Origin: Psococerastis gibbosa
Taxonomy: Eukaryota; Arthropoda; Insecta; Psocodea; Psocidae
Length of the DNA: 64,000 nucleotides
Direction: 5' to 3'
NCBI GenBank assembly: GCA_963971405.1
Contig: OZ020486.1
Location: 30,527,419 to 30,591,418 of the forward strand
Positions 23,508-35,225 of this stretch are shown in pieces; position 1 is the stretch's first letter, and the number at the start of each line of letters is the position of its first letter. The translations under genes and the position numbers were made by a program. The notes under the pieces were generated by a model that was not told the DNA's origin, searched no databases, and worked only from the letters and a program-made list of their open reading frames with translations.

Positions 23508-25390
23508 TGGAGCTTTGTGTTACCTCGTCCCAGAATGAGGACGATCTTAGATGAGTGTGACTGGAAGCAGAAGAAGTGTTGAAAAATCAGAAGAGACATA
23601 GGAGGGAGTGGAGGGGGCTCGCTGTTACACCCGGGCAACTGCAGCTGATTATTGATGATGTTGAATATACAAAGGCCACTTCTATTCTTTATTAAACCAC
23701 TTAACTTAGCTCAGGGAGAGAGGGCCTTATTTCCCCATGACCCCGAAGTCTACGCTCCGCCCCCTAACGAAAATCCTAGATCCGGGAGTGTCTGGTCTTA
23801 CAGAATAGTAAGCACAGAAACGTTAGTAAGATAAATGATTCCGGCTATCGCCCTATCAGCTTATACTTGCACGACATTCCCAATAGCAAAAACAAACCGC
23901 TGGCAAAAACAGCGTGATGTGTTGCTGAGGGCTAACTGGGACCTGAGAATAGCTGTGCAGGTATCCCTACCCGTAAATTACACGGTCTTAACCGCTACTG
24001 CTGACAAACATAAGAAGGAGCAGTTTGTGTAGGTTTGAGAATGGAGAGCACCGGCATTTTAGAAAGTAAATAAAGGAAATCTTAGGCAGGGACGCTTTGT
24101 TTATTTGAAGAGGACATGAATAATCTAAGGCCTCTGTAAAAAGGAATTGTTGCTGATCCCGGCTGACTCAAGACACTTGTTTATGTTCACCATTTTAACC
24201 CGTTTGCCCTAATTCTGAAGCCGTATTTCTAATCATTTGTTTGAACGTAATTATTGAAAGTTTTATGCGGGTCGGTAAATAACTTACCCTTTTTATCCGG
24301 GGGTGTTCTTCTTTTTATTAATTGAAAATCTAATTGTTGGCAGTATTTATTTTTATATTCTTAGGACGTTGGACATAGTTACATTGTATTGAATTTTGTA
24401 GAAGGAAGACTTGTTTTTACACTGACTGATTTGGTCAACAGTTGCATAAAAGAATGTTTTCCATAATTATTAAGGTAGCACAGCCTACTGTGTTGCAAAA
24501 AAGTTTTTTATTTTTATTATCTTTAGGATACGGATATTGTTATATTGTATGACATTTTTCAGTCGGGTTAATAGGCAGCTTTTGGAGAAAGCTTGCAGTT
24601 TTTATGAATTTTTCATCTGACGACGTCTATAAGCTTGCGACTGTGAAACGAAAAATAACTTAATTTCGGCAAAAATACATGACTTTTATGTTTACAAAAA
24701 ATTTGAAATCTATCCCTTAATGCCTTTTATATAAAAGTACACAGAAATGAAAATGTTTTAATCCTACACAGAGCATACCGGAGTGTTCGATAACTAACCC
24801 CGGGTGCTTGAAATAAGGGATGATTTTTGTATTGAAATTAGGGGGGGGGGGGCTATGAAAATGGACATGTCCCCCGATGGATATTGACGTATTGACATTC
24901 TTCCAATTATAAACCCCCTCCCTATTTTCGTTCCACCATTCTCTTCAAAACACCAGCCAATTTTTATTTATATTACGTGCAGATATGTGGGCAGCCTAAT
25001 TTGTCCACGTTATGGTATATACGAGGGTGAATGAAAGCCTTTTTTGTTTAATCAGCAGCTGATCATTGTTTTTATCGGTGAAGGGAATTTTTCATTTTGC
25101 GGGAATGGGCATTTAATTACTCTTTATTTATTTTGCTGAATAATTAGTGTTACCTATTGTGCTTAGTCTGGACATACAGTAAGTTATTGCACATTCTTGT
25201 TGGCAGCAGAGAATTGGACTAATTTACCGCCGGGCATCGGCCCACCCGACCACTATGGATGCCTTACTTTCACCAGTAAGAAAAACGCGGCTGGCAGTCA
25301 TGTTGCTGACCGCAACACCACAAATAGAGAGTGGTCAAGAGATTGGTCAAGAGAGACTATTTAACAAAGGGTTAGTTGGACTTATATTTC
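23508..25390. other. No gene recognised
   Basis: AT-rich with a 12-G run at 24841-24852. Two adjacent 60-65 residue open frames at 23652-24032 have no recognisable domain. Confidence 0.4.
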
Positions 25391-25620
25391 CTATTTATTA
25401 TATATATTCATTAGGGTTGCATCAGGACTCAACCATCAGTCCTTCGCACTAAGCCTGATGATGGGAGTAGCACTCACTCCCGAAGCGTCAACCAATTCCC
25501 CTGACAGCGGACTATTAACACAACAAGGAATGCAAGTCCAACCAACCCTTTGTTAAATAATATTACACCATTGCATTAACCTACACCAATAAACCTCAAT
25601 GGGATGTTGTGATACGGCGT
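25391..25620. repeat. Dispersed repeat family E, copy 1
   Basis: Contains the perfect hairpin AGGACT..AGTCCT followed by CTGATGATGGGAGTAGCACT / CACTCCCGAAGCGTCAACC. It shares ACTCCCGAA(G/A)CGTCA, TTCCCCTGA.A..GG, CTATTAACACA.CAAG and AGTCCAAC with 41563-41745. Family not identified. Confidence 0.55.
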
Positions 25621-25806
25621 TTTTTCTTGAGTTACTGCATAAGACTAGCCTGCATTGTATATGTAGAATAGAATAGAATAGAATAGAATAGAATAGAAAG
25701 TCTATATTGCACCGATTTTCAATACAATAGCGTAAATAATAAATGTTAAATTGTACAATGCAGTCAAGAACTTAACAGAATCCAAAGAAAAGTTCAAAGT
25801 GCTTCC

Positions 25807-28770
25807 CTATTCAAAAAACTCTTGAATGTTGTACAATGTCCTTTGAATAAGGTAACACTTCAAACTCCTTCTGAACTCTGCCAAGTTCTTGGCTGTCTTT
25901 ATTAAATTGGGCAGTTTGTTATATATGCGCACACCGATAAAAGACGGCTTACATTCGTACCGCCGGGTTTTGTGTTGCATGGCAACCAAGTTTGACCTTG
26001 ACCTCGTTCCATGATTGTGGACATGTTCTACCCGCAGGAAACTGCTTAAATTTTCGTGAATATACACAGCCACGTGCAAAATATACAGGCTAGGTACCGT
26101 TAGTATGCTCAGGTCAATGAAGTGCTGTCTACAGCTCTCTCTTTGATTAATTCCCACAATGTACCTAATAGCTCTTTTTTGGAGTTTAAAAATTCTGAGC
26201 AGGTTGCCAGCACTAGAATTGCCCCAGAGCTCAATCCCATAGGTAATGTGGCTTTGAATTAGTGCATAATAAACTGAGATAGCTGTAGCAGCACCACATA
26301 CTTTAACAATGTTCCTTAGTACAAACAAACCAGAGCATATTTTGGTTGAAATGAAGTCAATATGGTCAACCCACTTTAGATGAGAATCAATTTGCATGCC
26401 CAGGAACTTAACGCTCGATTCGTTATTTAGCATATTCTTCTCCACAAAAACACACGGTTCCGGCTGGTTGTTCGTTTGCCTCGTTTTGAATACCATTATA
26501 GAAGTCTTTGTGGAGTTAACCATCAGATTGTGTGTTGCTAGCTCCTGGGTAAGCATGTTGATCTTTACAAACATGGAGAGCTCAAGGTCGCTAGGTGTAG
26601 GAGCAACAGTAAGACATGTTGTGTCGTCCGCATATACAAAGTTATCCTTTACAATGCTATTAATATAGACTAGGAACAAAAATGGCCCCAATATAGAGCC
26701 CTGCGGGACACCAAATGTAACATCCATCAAATCTAGTTCAGGTAGATGCATAGAAGTATTATTGTCAGCCTCAATATTAGTATCAGGGAGTGATACAAAC
26801 TATTTTCTATTCGTCAGGTACGAATGCATCAAGTCGTAACCCTTCCCTCGAATCCCATAGTTTTCAAGCTTTTTCATGAGCAACCCTCGATCCACACAGT
26901 CAAAAGCAGCTGTAAGGTCGAGAAAGGTAGATGCAGCAGCATTTCCAGCTTCCATCTCCTCAATAACTTTTTCAACCATAGCAGTAACAGCATCTATAGT
27001 AGACCTACCCTTAAGGAATCCAAACTGATTAGGTGATAGTATCTTGAGTTTTATGAAGAATTTAGACAATCTTTCAAGAATTAACGTTTCATATACCTTG
27101 CTAATAGAGGAAAGATTTGAGATTGGTCTATAATTTTTAGCCTGATCACGATCTCCTTTTTTATAGACCGGAGTGACTTTGGCAATTTTTAATTCATCAG
27201 GAAAGATACCCTGCTCCATGGACAGATTCAAGAGGTGGACAAGAGGTTTGACAATGGAAGGTGCAACTTTCTTCAAAAGGTTGTTAGAAATGTAATCGTA
27301 TCCCGAGGAGTTTTTGTTCTTAAGATTGTGAATGCAAGTAAAGACTTCTTCCTCAGTAACTGGATGCATGAATATGTTTTTGTTTATTACACACTCTGTA
27401 ACAGAGCCCATGGAGTGACCACCTCGCAGACCCTCTATAGCAGATAATACATTATTAGGAACCGATAGAAAATATTTATTAAATATCGAACAAGCTCTGA
27501 TTGAATCAACAACCTGGCCAGAGTCATCCCTGATTTCAGCCTCTCTCCTAATGTTTTTATATCTCCTAGTTTCATTGTTAACGATTTGCCAGGCGCACTT
27601 GACCTTGTTGCCTGAGTTAGCTATATTTTTATCGTAACAGTGCTTCTTATATGTATGGAGTCTACTCGTGTACTCCTGTTTTAGCAATCCTAGTCTATCA
27701 GTAGACTCAGCAGTTCCAAGTAACCTGCAACTGTCACTGAGTTGAATAATTTCAGCCTTAAGTTGACGAATATCATGATCAAGCATTGAAGAATTTTTGT
27801 TTTTGTTTAAGGGTTTCATACTCATCAGTCGAAAACATAGTTGAAAAACACAAACAATGGTATTATGAAAAACACTATAGGCCTCCTGTGCATTTTGACA
27901 CTGCAGTATCTCTGTCCAGTCCTTTTCTGTTAACATCCTTTGAAAATCGGTAATAGATTCTTCAGACATGTTATACCTATAGATATTTAATGGTTTCTGC
28001 TTTTTTAAAGAATACATTTGGAAGTAGGTAGCATCATGATCAGAGAGACCAGTTTTGAGAGTCCCTGTTCTATATAGGGATTCGTCTATGTTCGTAATGA
28101 CACAGTCAATAGCCGAAGCTATTGTATCAGTGATACGTGTAGCTACCGTGAGAGCATAATGAAGGTTATATATGACCATGCATTCCAATAGTCTCCTCCT
28201 TTTATAGCTGTCCTTGAGAGAACAAATGTTAAGGTCCCCAATCACAATGATGCCCTCTTCCAAATTCGACAAGTGTTCAAGGAGTTCGGTTAGTAGATTA
28301 ATTGACTGATCTACATCAGCTTTTAGATCAGAGGGAGTTCTATAAACAGTAACAACAATAATTTTCTTATAATTTATGGAGATATAAGCAGCTGCCGCTT
28401 CAAGTATTTTCTCTTTACAATAAGAGCTGATGTCAATCGGTCTGCAGTCCAAAAAGTACTTATCTAAGACAAACAAGCCCACACCACCACCCCGATTGCC
28501 AACTCTGCAGTATGATGAAATCAATTGGTAGTTATTTACTCCATAGTGTTCGACTTCATACACATATAGGGCAAGCTCAGTTAGACAAAACAGGTCAGGG
28601 TTAAAGTCTTTCAGAACCGACTCTAATGGAGCTTTTTTATTCTCTGCAAAACGCATATTTTGATTAAGCACCGTTAACACCCTACGTTCAGTATTATTGT
28701 AGGCGTCAACAGGCTCCCGGTTTATGTCCAATTTAGGTTGGCAGTAGTGCGCTGCATGTTTTTTAGAAAA
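25807..28770 (-). pseudogene. LINE ORF2: endonuclease and reverse transcriptase, one internal stop
   Basis: The protein would nick target DNA and prime reverse transcription of the LINE RNA. Numbering from the TTG at 28731 (975 codons to the final stop): endonuclease motifs TE (51-52), GDLN (165-168) and SDH (230-232). RT motifs: VTPVYKKGDRDQAKNYRPIS from about 519, motif A STFLDLTAAFDCVD (about 601-614), GVPQGSILGP and the YADD box at 700-703. C-terminal motifs KFLGMQIDSHLKW and HNHGTRSRSNL. A TAG at 26800-26802 (codon 644) falls between RT motifs A and B and would remove the YADD active site. No ATG precedes codon 26, and the frame opens at 28770, overlapping the end of ORF1. Reinitiation or a lost start are both possible. 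CR1-like by layout. Confidence 0.88.
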
Positions 28771-29924
28771 TTAGCAAAAACCATTGTCCCATTCTTTTGT
28801 AGAAGGATTCCATCAACGTGAAAATGATTTTTATTCAGCAAAAAGTTTGCGTCTAGAAAAATAACACCTAGTTTCAGACAGACATCATTGATTTCTTTAT
28901 TAAATTTACGCAGTACTTTAAAAGTAGTATCTTTGCGTTTTAATACGCTATTAACAAATATTTTTACAGTATTAAATTTGCTTTTACATATTTTTATTAA
29001 GTTTTGAAGATCTGAACGTATATCAACATGACTAAACAGATCGTCAGAGCCAACATGTAGAAATACATTTTTAACCTTTTCAAAACTGCCCCTTAAATTT
29101 TTCAATTTCTCTAGGAGGCCTTTCATGCCAATCCCTGGAGAACAATTAACCTGTCAAGAGCGAGTGTCTAAAAATTTCCATGAGAATTTGACAATGGAGT
29201 CACCGAGGATGACATTTGGTTTTGACGGAGACCTATACTCAACTTTGGTGGGCTGTTTACTATTCTGGCTCTCTGGTCGAGGCTTGGAGAATTCAGGTTT
29301 CTGTTGTGATTGTTTCCTCATGTCACCCCTAAAAGCATGGCTGTCATTCTTATGTTGTCGTTCCATGTTTTTTTTCAGGTTTTTGTTATTGTTATGCACG
29401 CCGTCACTATTTGTTCCGGCGAACATCACTCCTTCATTCTGTACTTTATTCTTGTTAACCGAAGCTGTCATCAACTGCCTAACATTGTTTTCTATAACAC
29501 TAATTCTATGGATTAAATCGTTACCACTGGGTTCTTCAGGCTGAACGAACTATGATTGTAACATTCTATCACAGGAGCGCTCCTCTAGTAGTTCAGCATT
29601 TTGTTTCTGCAGTTCTGATAAGTCGTCCTGTAGTCGTCCAATGGTTAATGTTGACTGCTGCAGTTGATCCTCTTGGAACTGAATTGTTTCAGCCATTGAG
29701 CGAAGTGTTTCTCTCATTTGAAGTTCATTTGTTTGCAGAGAAACATTCCGGGCAATCAACTTCCTCTTCTCGCCATTACTCGTTTCTAGTAGCTGGTTTA
29801 GATTATTAATCTCAGTCATCAACTGGTTTTTGTTTTTGCTTCTATTTGATGCCTCGTCAGATGGAATATGAATAGGAATATGCTCATCAGTTGCATTAAT
29901 GACTGGTATGTATGTAATGTAGGG
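28722..29924 (-). pseudogene. LINE ORF1: coiled coil plus esterase-like protein, two internal stops
   Basis: One reading frame from 29924 to the TAA at 28722-28724, interrupted by TAG at 29550-29552 and TGA at 29154-29156. Numbered from 29822, residues 1-90 form a heptad-rich coiled coil (NNLNQLLE, QLQQSTLTIGRLQDDL). Residues around 204-207 (ILGDSIVK) match the GDS block of SGNH hydrolases. VFLHVGSDDL near 258 sits where G-x-N-D is expected, and DGILLQKNG near 342 where the D-x-x-H block would be, with Leu instead of His. An esterase ORF1 is known for CR1-type LINEs. Here two catalytic blocks look altered. No ATG is seen upstream of residue 2, so the 5' end may be truncated. The product would bind LINE RNA; inferred. 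Confidence 0.75.
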
Positions 29925-32012
29925 TCATTGGCAGATTTAGCCAACTTTTTGACCAAGCATTAGAGAGTGTAGAATGAGATTCTTGACAAACTAAATCAAA
30001 TAATGCAGAACAAGTCCCTTGAAACGTTGTATAAGTTGGCAGAATTGAAATTACAAACGACCAATCAGACTACAGAGCCACGGCACTGGCACCAATGCAG
30101 TTGCAGGTGCACCATCAGCAAAATTTTAAACTTGCCACCCTCCCCCCCTGCCCGAAAAAATTTATATCCTCCTATGCATAGGGTTGCTGACTATTTTTAA
30201 CTTAATTAATTTGACTTAATGCCGGCGGTGAGGCTCATCTTCCCATTGGGCCCGGACCACGAAATTTTCTTGTTCGATCTTGTGCTTAATCTGGCTATCG
30301 ACGTCTTGGTCTCCTTGGCGGACGATTGCCTCAGGTTTTGTCCTCCCACACCCTCGCCGCAGCTCTCTATCCAGTTATTGGACACTCACGGCTCTCAAGA
30401 TCCTCCAACACTCTGCGGGACTTCAAATTTTGAGTTCTTCATTGTGTCTCAGGTCCTAGTTTGGACTTGGCCCCATTTGGTTCTAATCAACTCTTCAATT
30501 ACTTACTTTTTAAATGATATTTTAGGTCAAATTAATTATTGGCTATAATGCTTCCAAATGGGTTTAAAGGGAACAATTTATTCATGAGAGTAGACCTAGT
30601 TTGGCCATGTGGAATCTTCAACCTAAGTCAATTTAATATTAGCTACTGACTATAGTTGTCAAAACCATGGTCAGAACAGCATTGAGAGAAAATATGAATA
30701 ATATAATAGTCATGAAACTATTTAATTTGACCGGAAATTAGCTCTCACCACCCCCCCCCCCCCCCTCTGATCCGTAGATTTGCTTGCAAGCGACTGACAA
30801 GATCAACAGACAACAGTTCTTTATGAAAATACCAATGTTAATTTTATGGGGAGTTCTTCTGGTACTTCGTTACCATGGAAACACGTCTACTATACACAAT
30901 ATACTGGCCATTAGTACATTATGCAACATTGCGATTTAGCCTCCTGTTGTGCTGACAATTGTCCTAAATGGCATAATAATGATTCACTCTGGGCAGCTAG
31001 GTCTGGAGGAAATACACGAGCGTACCTGTGTACCTATACAGCCTACTGTCATCAATTGTGCGTCATTATTAGCCAATCAGAGTGCTAGTTACATGTCTTT
31101 TAGACTATCCTGATGGGTAGGCTCCCTGAAGTGATAAAAGACTTGTAACGGCGACTTAGAGGACAATTCGTAGTTCCCAGACAAAGACGAAACAACTCCC
31201 AAATAGAAGAGAGCAGCAACAAGAATGAGATTTATAATATTATAATACATTGTATATTAAATCATTAAGTTCTATTATGTGTACTGCCTCCTATATGGTA
31301 AAATAAGACCATAACACTCCATAACCTACAACGACAACTACCTACATACAGGGGTTTCCATGGGATATACCGTATGCAATGCCATTTTCAATATTGGACA
31401 TATAATGGGTTGAAACCCGCCTTAATAAGCAATAATATTTTCTCTCGACCACAATAGCAGTAATAACACATTTAAAAGAACTTGTATCGCTATCAAAATC
31501 ATCATTACACAAAATGACTACCCTAACAACACTGCCCTCCATTGTGAGTGGCGGCCATTTCAGGGGTAGTTAAAATAAAACAATACGACGGCCCGTTATC
31601 GTATGATCGACTCAGCACTTTTGAAATGCTGCCATTGTACCCGCCCATCTAATGTTTTCTTTTCCGCGTAATAGTCCCTTTTGACGGCAACATTAATGCC
31701 TTACCGCTTTACGACATATTTCTCTGTTGTCTCTCGAGCTGCTTCACATCAATAGACTACAGTATATAACGGATTTTCAAAAACTATAAAATAAAACGGC
31801 AACGACTCGATCTTTAGCTGTCGCTAAAGTCAGAAGGGTCAGAAGTCAACTGGGGAGGGGGGGAGGGGGTTTGGTAGACTTAATTGTACTGTATATTATA
31901 TATTACTCATATACATACATATACAATATATTGTAATTTATGTACTTCAATACTTAATGGTGTATTTACAAGAAAATACTGGATTAGAATATATTTTTGC
32001 TTTTCTACATAA
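29925..32012. other. No gene recognised
   Basis: 30219-30480 is more GC-rich than its surroundings with a 109-residue plus-strand open frame and a mixed minus-strand frame (SSAKETKTSIARLS), but no domain is recognised. A 15-C run lies at 30751-30765. GTTGAAACCCGCCTTAA at 31408-31424 resembles a single P-family right tip without a partner. Confidence 0.35.
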
Positions 32013-32174
32013 GGCGGGTATTCCACATACGTCAATCGTCAATGAAAAATTGAAAAATGACGTAACAATGACGTAAATTGACGTGGTAGCAGAATTTTTA
32101 GTATGTCTTTAATGTCTGCTAAAACGTCATTCTTCAATTTTTCATTGACGATTGACGTATGTGGAATACCCGCC
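32013..32174. mobile_element. Palindromic MITE P2 (family P)
   Basis: Tips GGCGGGTATTCCACATACGT / ACGTATGTGGAATACCCGCC with TAA on the left and TTA on the right. The copy-specific stem TCAATCGTCAATGAAAAATT is perfectly repeated in the opposite arm. The core keeps GGTAGCAGA.TTTTTAG.. and ..TTTAATGTCTGCTA, slightly decayed. The left arm has about 20 extra bases (ATGACGTAA duplicated) just before the core. No coding capacity. Confidence 0.85.
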
Positions 32175-32342
32175 TTACCTCAGAAACCCCAGAAACAGTC
32201 GGCCTCAAGCTGATTTTATAAGTATAACAAGCATAATAAATATACAAAGTGTTCAATTATCAATAAATTAATGATCCGACAGTACGTATTAAGATACATG
32301 AATAACAGTAAAAAAAGGAAAACGTTTTTCCTCACCACATTA

Positions 32343-32405
32343 GGCGGAGTTTCCACCGACCTCTCATTACAGAATGCAAAGATATTGACGTGGTAGCAGA
32401 CATTC
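32343..32405 (+). mobile_element. Half palindromic MITE P3a (left arm and half core)
   Basis: Begins TTA|GGCGGAGTTTCCACC, continues CTCTCATTACAGAATGCAAA, then ATTGACGTGGTAGCAGACATT, and stops a few bases before the next element. This is a left arm with half the standard core. Its stem resembles that of P3b, which immediately follows, so the pair probably arose by duplication or nested insertion with loss of the right half. Confidence 0.7.
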
Positions 32406-32413
32406 AAGAATTA

Positions 32414-32660
32414 GGCGGGATTTCCACCGACCTCTCATTGCAGAATGCAAATGACATTGACGGAAATTTGAATTTTTCTTTTTATAGAAATCTATTAAAA
32501 TGTTTGTACTTAACATATCCCATGACGCCATTTTTTAATTTTAGTTTGTTTGTTTGTGATTTAACTTCATTGATCAATTTTAACTATGGCATAGAGTAAA
32601 GCAAAAATTTCCGTCAATGTCATTTGCATTCTGCAATGAGAGGTCCGTGGAAACCCCGCC
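32414..32660. mobile_element. Palindromic MITE P3b (family P, replaced core)
   Basis: A 247-bp element with perfect TTA duplications at 32411-32413 and 32661-32663. Tips GGCGGGATTTCCACC / GTGGAAACCCCGCC. The stem CTCTCATTGCAGAATGCAAA continuing TGACATTGACGGAAATTT is matched exactly on the other side. Instead of the usual TGGTAGCAGACA core it has a roughly 130-bp unrelated AT-rich loop, so the core is not needed for recognition as a copy. Confidence 0.85.
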
Positions 32661-32663
32661 TTA

Positions 32664-33714
32664 ATGGTATTGCTCCCATACAATCCATACTTCATAAATT
32701 GTATAATGGAATGTGCTAGCTACAGTACATGCATAAGTAGAAAATGGAAAAACACGCGTTAACAAAACGTTAATTATGTACGATAAAATTGAAAATCCCA
32801 CATGATTAATAAATAGTAGCGAGGAAAAAAGAATCGAACAGATATATAGGAGTAATGTATGTAATTTATGTGAACTGCAAGTAATTTATTTGAGTTACAT
32901 GCATTATTCACAACATTCGTGTCCCGCCGCCATTTCTGTTTTTCCTGATTTTTCAGGCAATCAGTCAAAATATCGTATCGCAAATCACAATCGTGTTTTT
33001 CAATTTTCCCCCTATCCTCAGGGACTCAACAATTTTCCTAATTGAACCGAAACCCATTGAGTTTTTTTAACTTTCTGACCTGGCCAAGCACAATAGCTAA
33101 ATAGTAATTTAATTTCTCATCAAAACTGTTTATTAGACAGAAAGGTATTTTTTTCCAGTAATTTTTAGGGGTCTAGCGAGATACTGCTGACACCCCCCGC
33201 ATACCACAATTTCAAGATTTTGCTCATTTTTCAGGGCCTTTCAGGGCTTTAGGCCTTCACACAAAAGTGAATAAGCACGGGGACTATGTTACTTTTTTTC
33301 CCCCCTACCATAATACTCAGCGACACAAGTCCCCGTAGAAACACTTAGTGCTGAGTTTAAATGTTTAAACTGGAATTGTAGCATGTTGATATATATTTAC
33401 TTTCTTACTTACTGTAGACTGAACACAGTTTATAAAAAGAACAGGCCACAGCCACCCACTAATACCTGTAGTGAACTCAATTTAAGGACCATGTGCTGGG
33501 ATTCAATGACCGTAAGTTGCCATCACTGCTGTTGTGCTTATTGGTTAATGCCGACGGCGTCGTCTTGTTACTACAGTTCACCTTCACTGCATAAGAAGAT
33601 TTTCACGAGATTAGCAACTACTTTGGAACTAAGAAGGCTACTGATGGCAACTAGCACACAAGGTAAACATTCCTATCGGGAACCTTGCCTACATCGTTTG
33701 TAAATTCTCTCTCC
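32664..33714. other. No gene recognised
   Basis: AT-rich. The 106-residue plus-strand open frame near 33383-33703 has no recognisable domain. Confidence 0.4.
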
Positions 33715-33754
33715 TCGAAAACGCGGGAAGGATGAGTTTGAAACTGACCTACGC

Positions 33755-33895
33755 GAGTTGGGAGTCCGTAGATGGTGGAGCGTTGCAAAAAACTGAGATG
33801 ACTGGAGGAATGTTGCCGAGCAGGCCCAAGCTCATCAAGGGCTGTAGAGCCAGAAGAAGAAGAAGAAGCAGAAGAAGAACAAGAAAAAAAAGATA
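33755..33895 (+). pseudogene. LINE ORF2 3' tail with (GAA)n
   Basis: The frame reads ELGVRRWWSVAKN, an internal TGA stop, DDWRNVAEQAQAHQGL, a TAG stop, then a CAGAAGAAGAAG repeat. The D.WR...EQA..HQGL ending is a typical LINE terminal peptide. Only the tail remains. Confidence 0.65.
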
Positions 33896-34416
33896 CGGCC
33901 ACGACGCAAGTCCCCTTCTCATGGTGCAGTTAGTGTGGCACTTTGATATTTAGTGATTGTATTATGTTTCTAATTAATTAATAAATACTCAATACTCAAT
34001 TGCCATTTAAATTTAGTTGTATTGTGGTACAAGTGATAACTGCAGTGTTTTCAGTTGTCTCTGTCAAATCAGGTCCCGTTCAACAGTAAATGGAGTCTAA
34101 TAAATTATATTGATGGATTGAAGGCCGTCAAGAGCAGGGCCAGTTGGAGCGGAATAAGCAGAGCGGAGATTGATGGCCGATGGAGTTGATGGATGGTCAA
34201 ACATTCGCTGCTTCTTGGAAACTGCCCTGCTAACTCCCCCCGGTTTTGTTAACCCTGACAAACAAGGGGAATCGGAATAGACGGAAAATAATTTTAGCTA
34301 GAATTATAATAATATTTGTCTTTAATGAAAAAAAAACAACGACAACAATGTTCGCAGCGAATATTAGGGTTAAATGCCCTCTCTTACAATTATTACAATT
34401 AACTGTTTAAATTCAA
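33896..34416. other. No gene recognised
   Basis: No coding or repeat signal beyond low-complexity AT stretches. Confidence 0.4.
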
Positions 34417-34625
34417 GACATGTAGATTGTAGAGTAGTGGTATGGACTCCGGCTTTCACCCGAAAGGTTGATGGTTACATTTTCTGGCCATGCTTCCGAG
34501 GGCTTGTAAATCAGGCGGTCCCGGGCCTTTCTAGTTGAGTGTAAGAGAGGGCTTTATAGCCCTAACTCCGCTAGGTTGGCTTAATAATAGAACAAAAAGT
34601 ACTTCTTATTTATTTATTTATTTAA
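34417..34625 (+). repeat. SINE-1 copy F
   Basis: Plus-orientation copy: ACATGTAGATTGTAGAGTAG head, GGCTTTCACCCGAAAGGTTG, body CATTTTCTGGCCATGCTTCC, AGTGTAAGAGAGGGCTTTAT, GGTTGGCTTAATAATAGAAC and a TTATTTATTTATTTATTTA tail. The B box is damaged by a deletion of about 16 bp between GGTTGATGGTT and ACATTTTC. Confidence 0.85.
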
Positions 34626-34784
34626 AATAGTATGATAACAGACTGTAAGTAATATTCTCATTCACACAACCATTCTAGCTCATTCACTCACTAGGTATTG
34701 TTCGATGCCTAAAGGTCAATTGGGTATTTCGAGTAGGTTTACCTGAAAATTTTTATTGATGTGGAAGAACGTATTTCAGTGGGC

Positions 34785-35225
34785 ATTGAGTTCCATAATG
34801 AGGAGGATTATAATGTGAATCATTCTATATGGTATAGAGGGATGGACGTTAACACAAGCTATGGAGAACAGAATAAGAATCAGGTATACGGACGAATGCT
34901 GTGCATATCCTGGAGAGATTGTGTCCCTAATGCTGAGGTCCTGAGGTGAACGGATACAGAAGTCGAGTTGCTGCTGAAGGTTAAGAAACGGAAACTAACA
35001 TACTGTCATGAGGATTGAAAAGTATCGTCTTCTGCGAGTAATAATCCTAGGGAAGATAGAAGGACTGAGGGCTCCCGGCAAAAGAAACACATTCTGGTTT
35101 AATAACCTGAAGCACTGGTCGGGCAAGAGCACGACTTCCCTTACCAGAGCAGAAGTCACCAAGGTACAACCCGCCATGATGATCGCCAATCTTCGTTAGA
35201 AGAGGCATTTAAAGAAGAAGATAAT
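34785..35225 (+). pseudogene. LINE ORF2 C-terminal fragment (MMIANLR type)
   Basis: The first frame contains YGRMLCISWRDCVPNAEVLR. After frameshifts, KVKKRKLTYCHED and then MRIEKYRLLRVIILGKIEGL, RAPGKRNTFWFNNLKHWSG, KVQPAMMIANLR and a TAG stop. This succession (RMLRISW.D.V.N.EVL, KRRKL.Y, EKYRLL..I..GKIEG.R.PG, A.MIANLR) is a widespread insect LINE C-terminus. At least two frameshifts make it a relic. AAGAAGAAGA-type sequence follows the stop. Confidence 0.8.

Larger units (their letters stand above)
25665..29924 (-). mobile_element. Nearly complete CR1-like LINE
   Basis: Minus-strand non-LTR retrotransposon of about 4.2 kb. Order: ORF1 (28722-29924), ORF2 (25807-28770), a short 3' UTR and a (TTCTA)n terminal repeat at 25665-25699. 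Simple-repeat 3' ends rather than poly(A) are known for CR1-related clades. ORF1 has a coiled coil and an SGNH-esterase-like region, and ORF2 has an apurinic-type endonuclease and a reverse transcriptase, the CR1/L2 layout. The only visible defects are three in-frame stops (29550, 29154, 26800), with no frameshift in more than 4 kb, so the copy is comparatively young. The 5' end is uncertain and no target duplication was identified. Confidence 0.88.

Noticed and set aside
25430..25500. Hammerhead-ribozyme-like string: CTGATGA, a GGGAGT/ACTCCC stem, then GAA
   Set aside because: The CUGAUGA core, stem II and GAA are present, but only about six bases separate a possible cleavage position from CUGAUGA, too few for stem I. 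No permissible cleavage site pairs properly downstream. Copy 2 at 41563 lacks the first half. It may be a coincidence or a decayed motif.
31400..31426. Possible single P-family right tip GAAACCCGCCTTAA
   Set aside because: No complementary left tip nearby and the match is short, so chance cannot be excluded.
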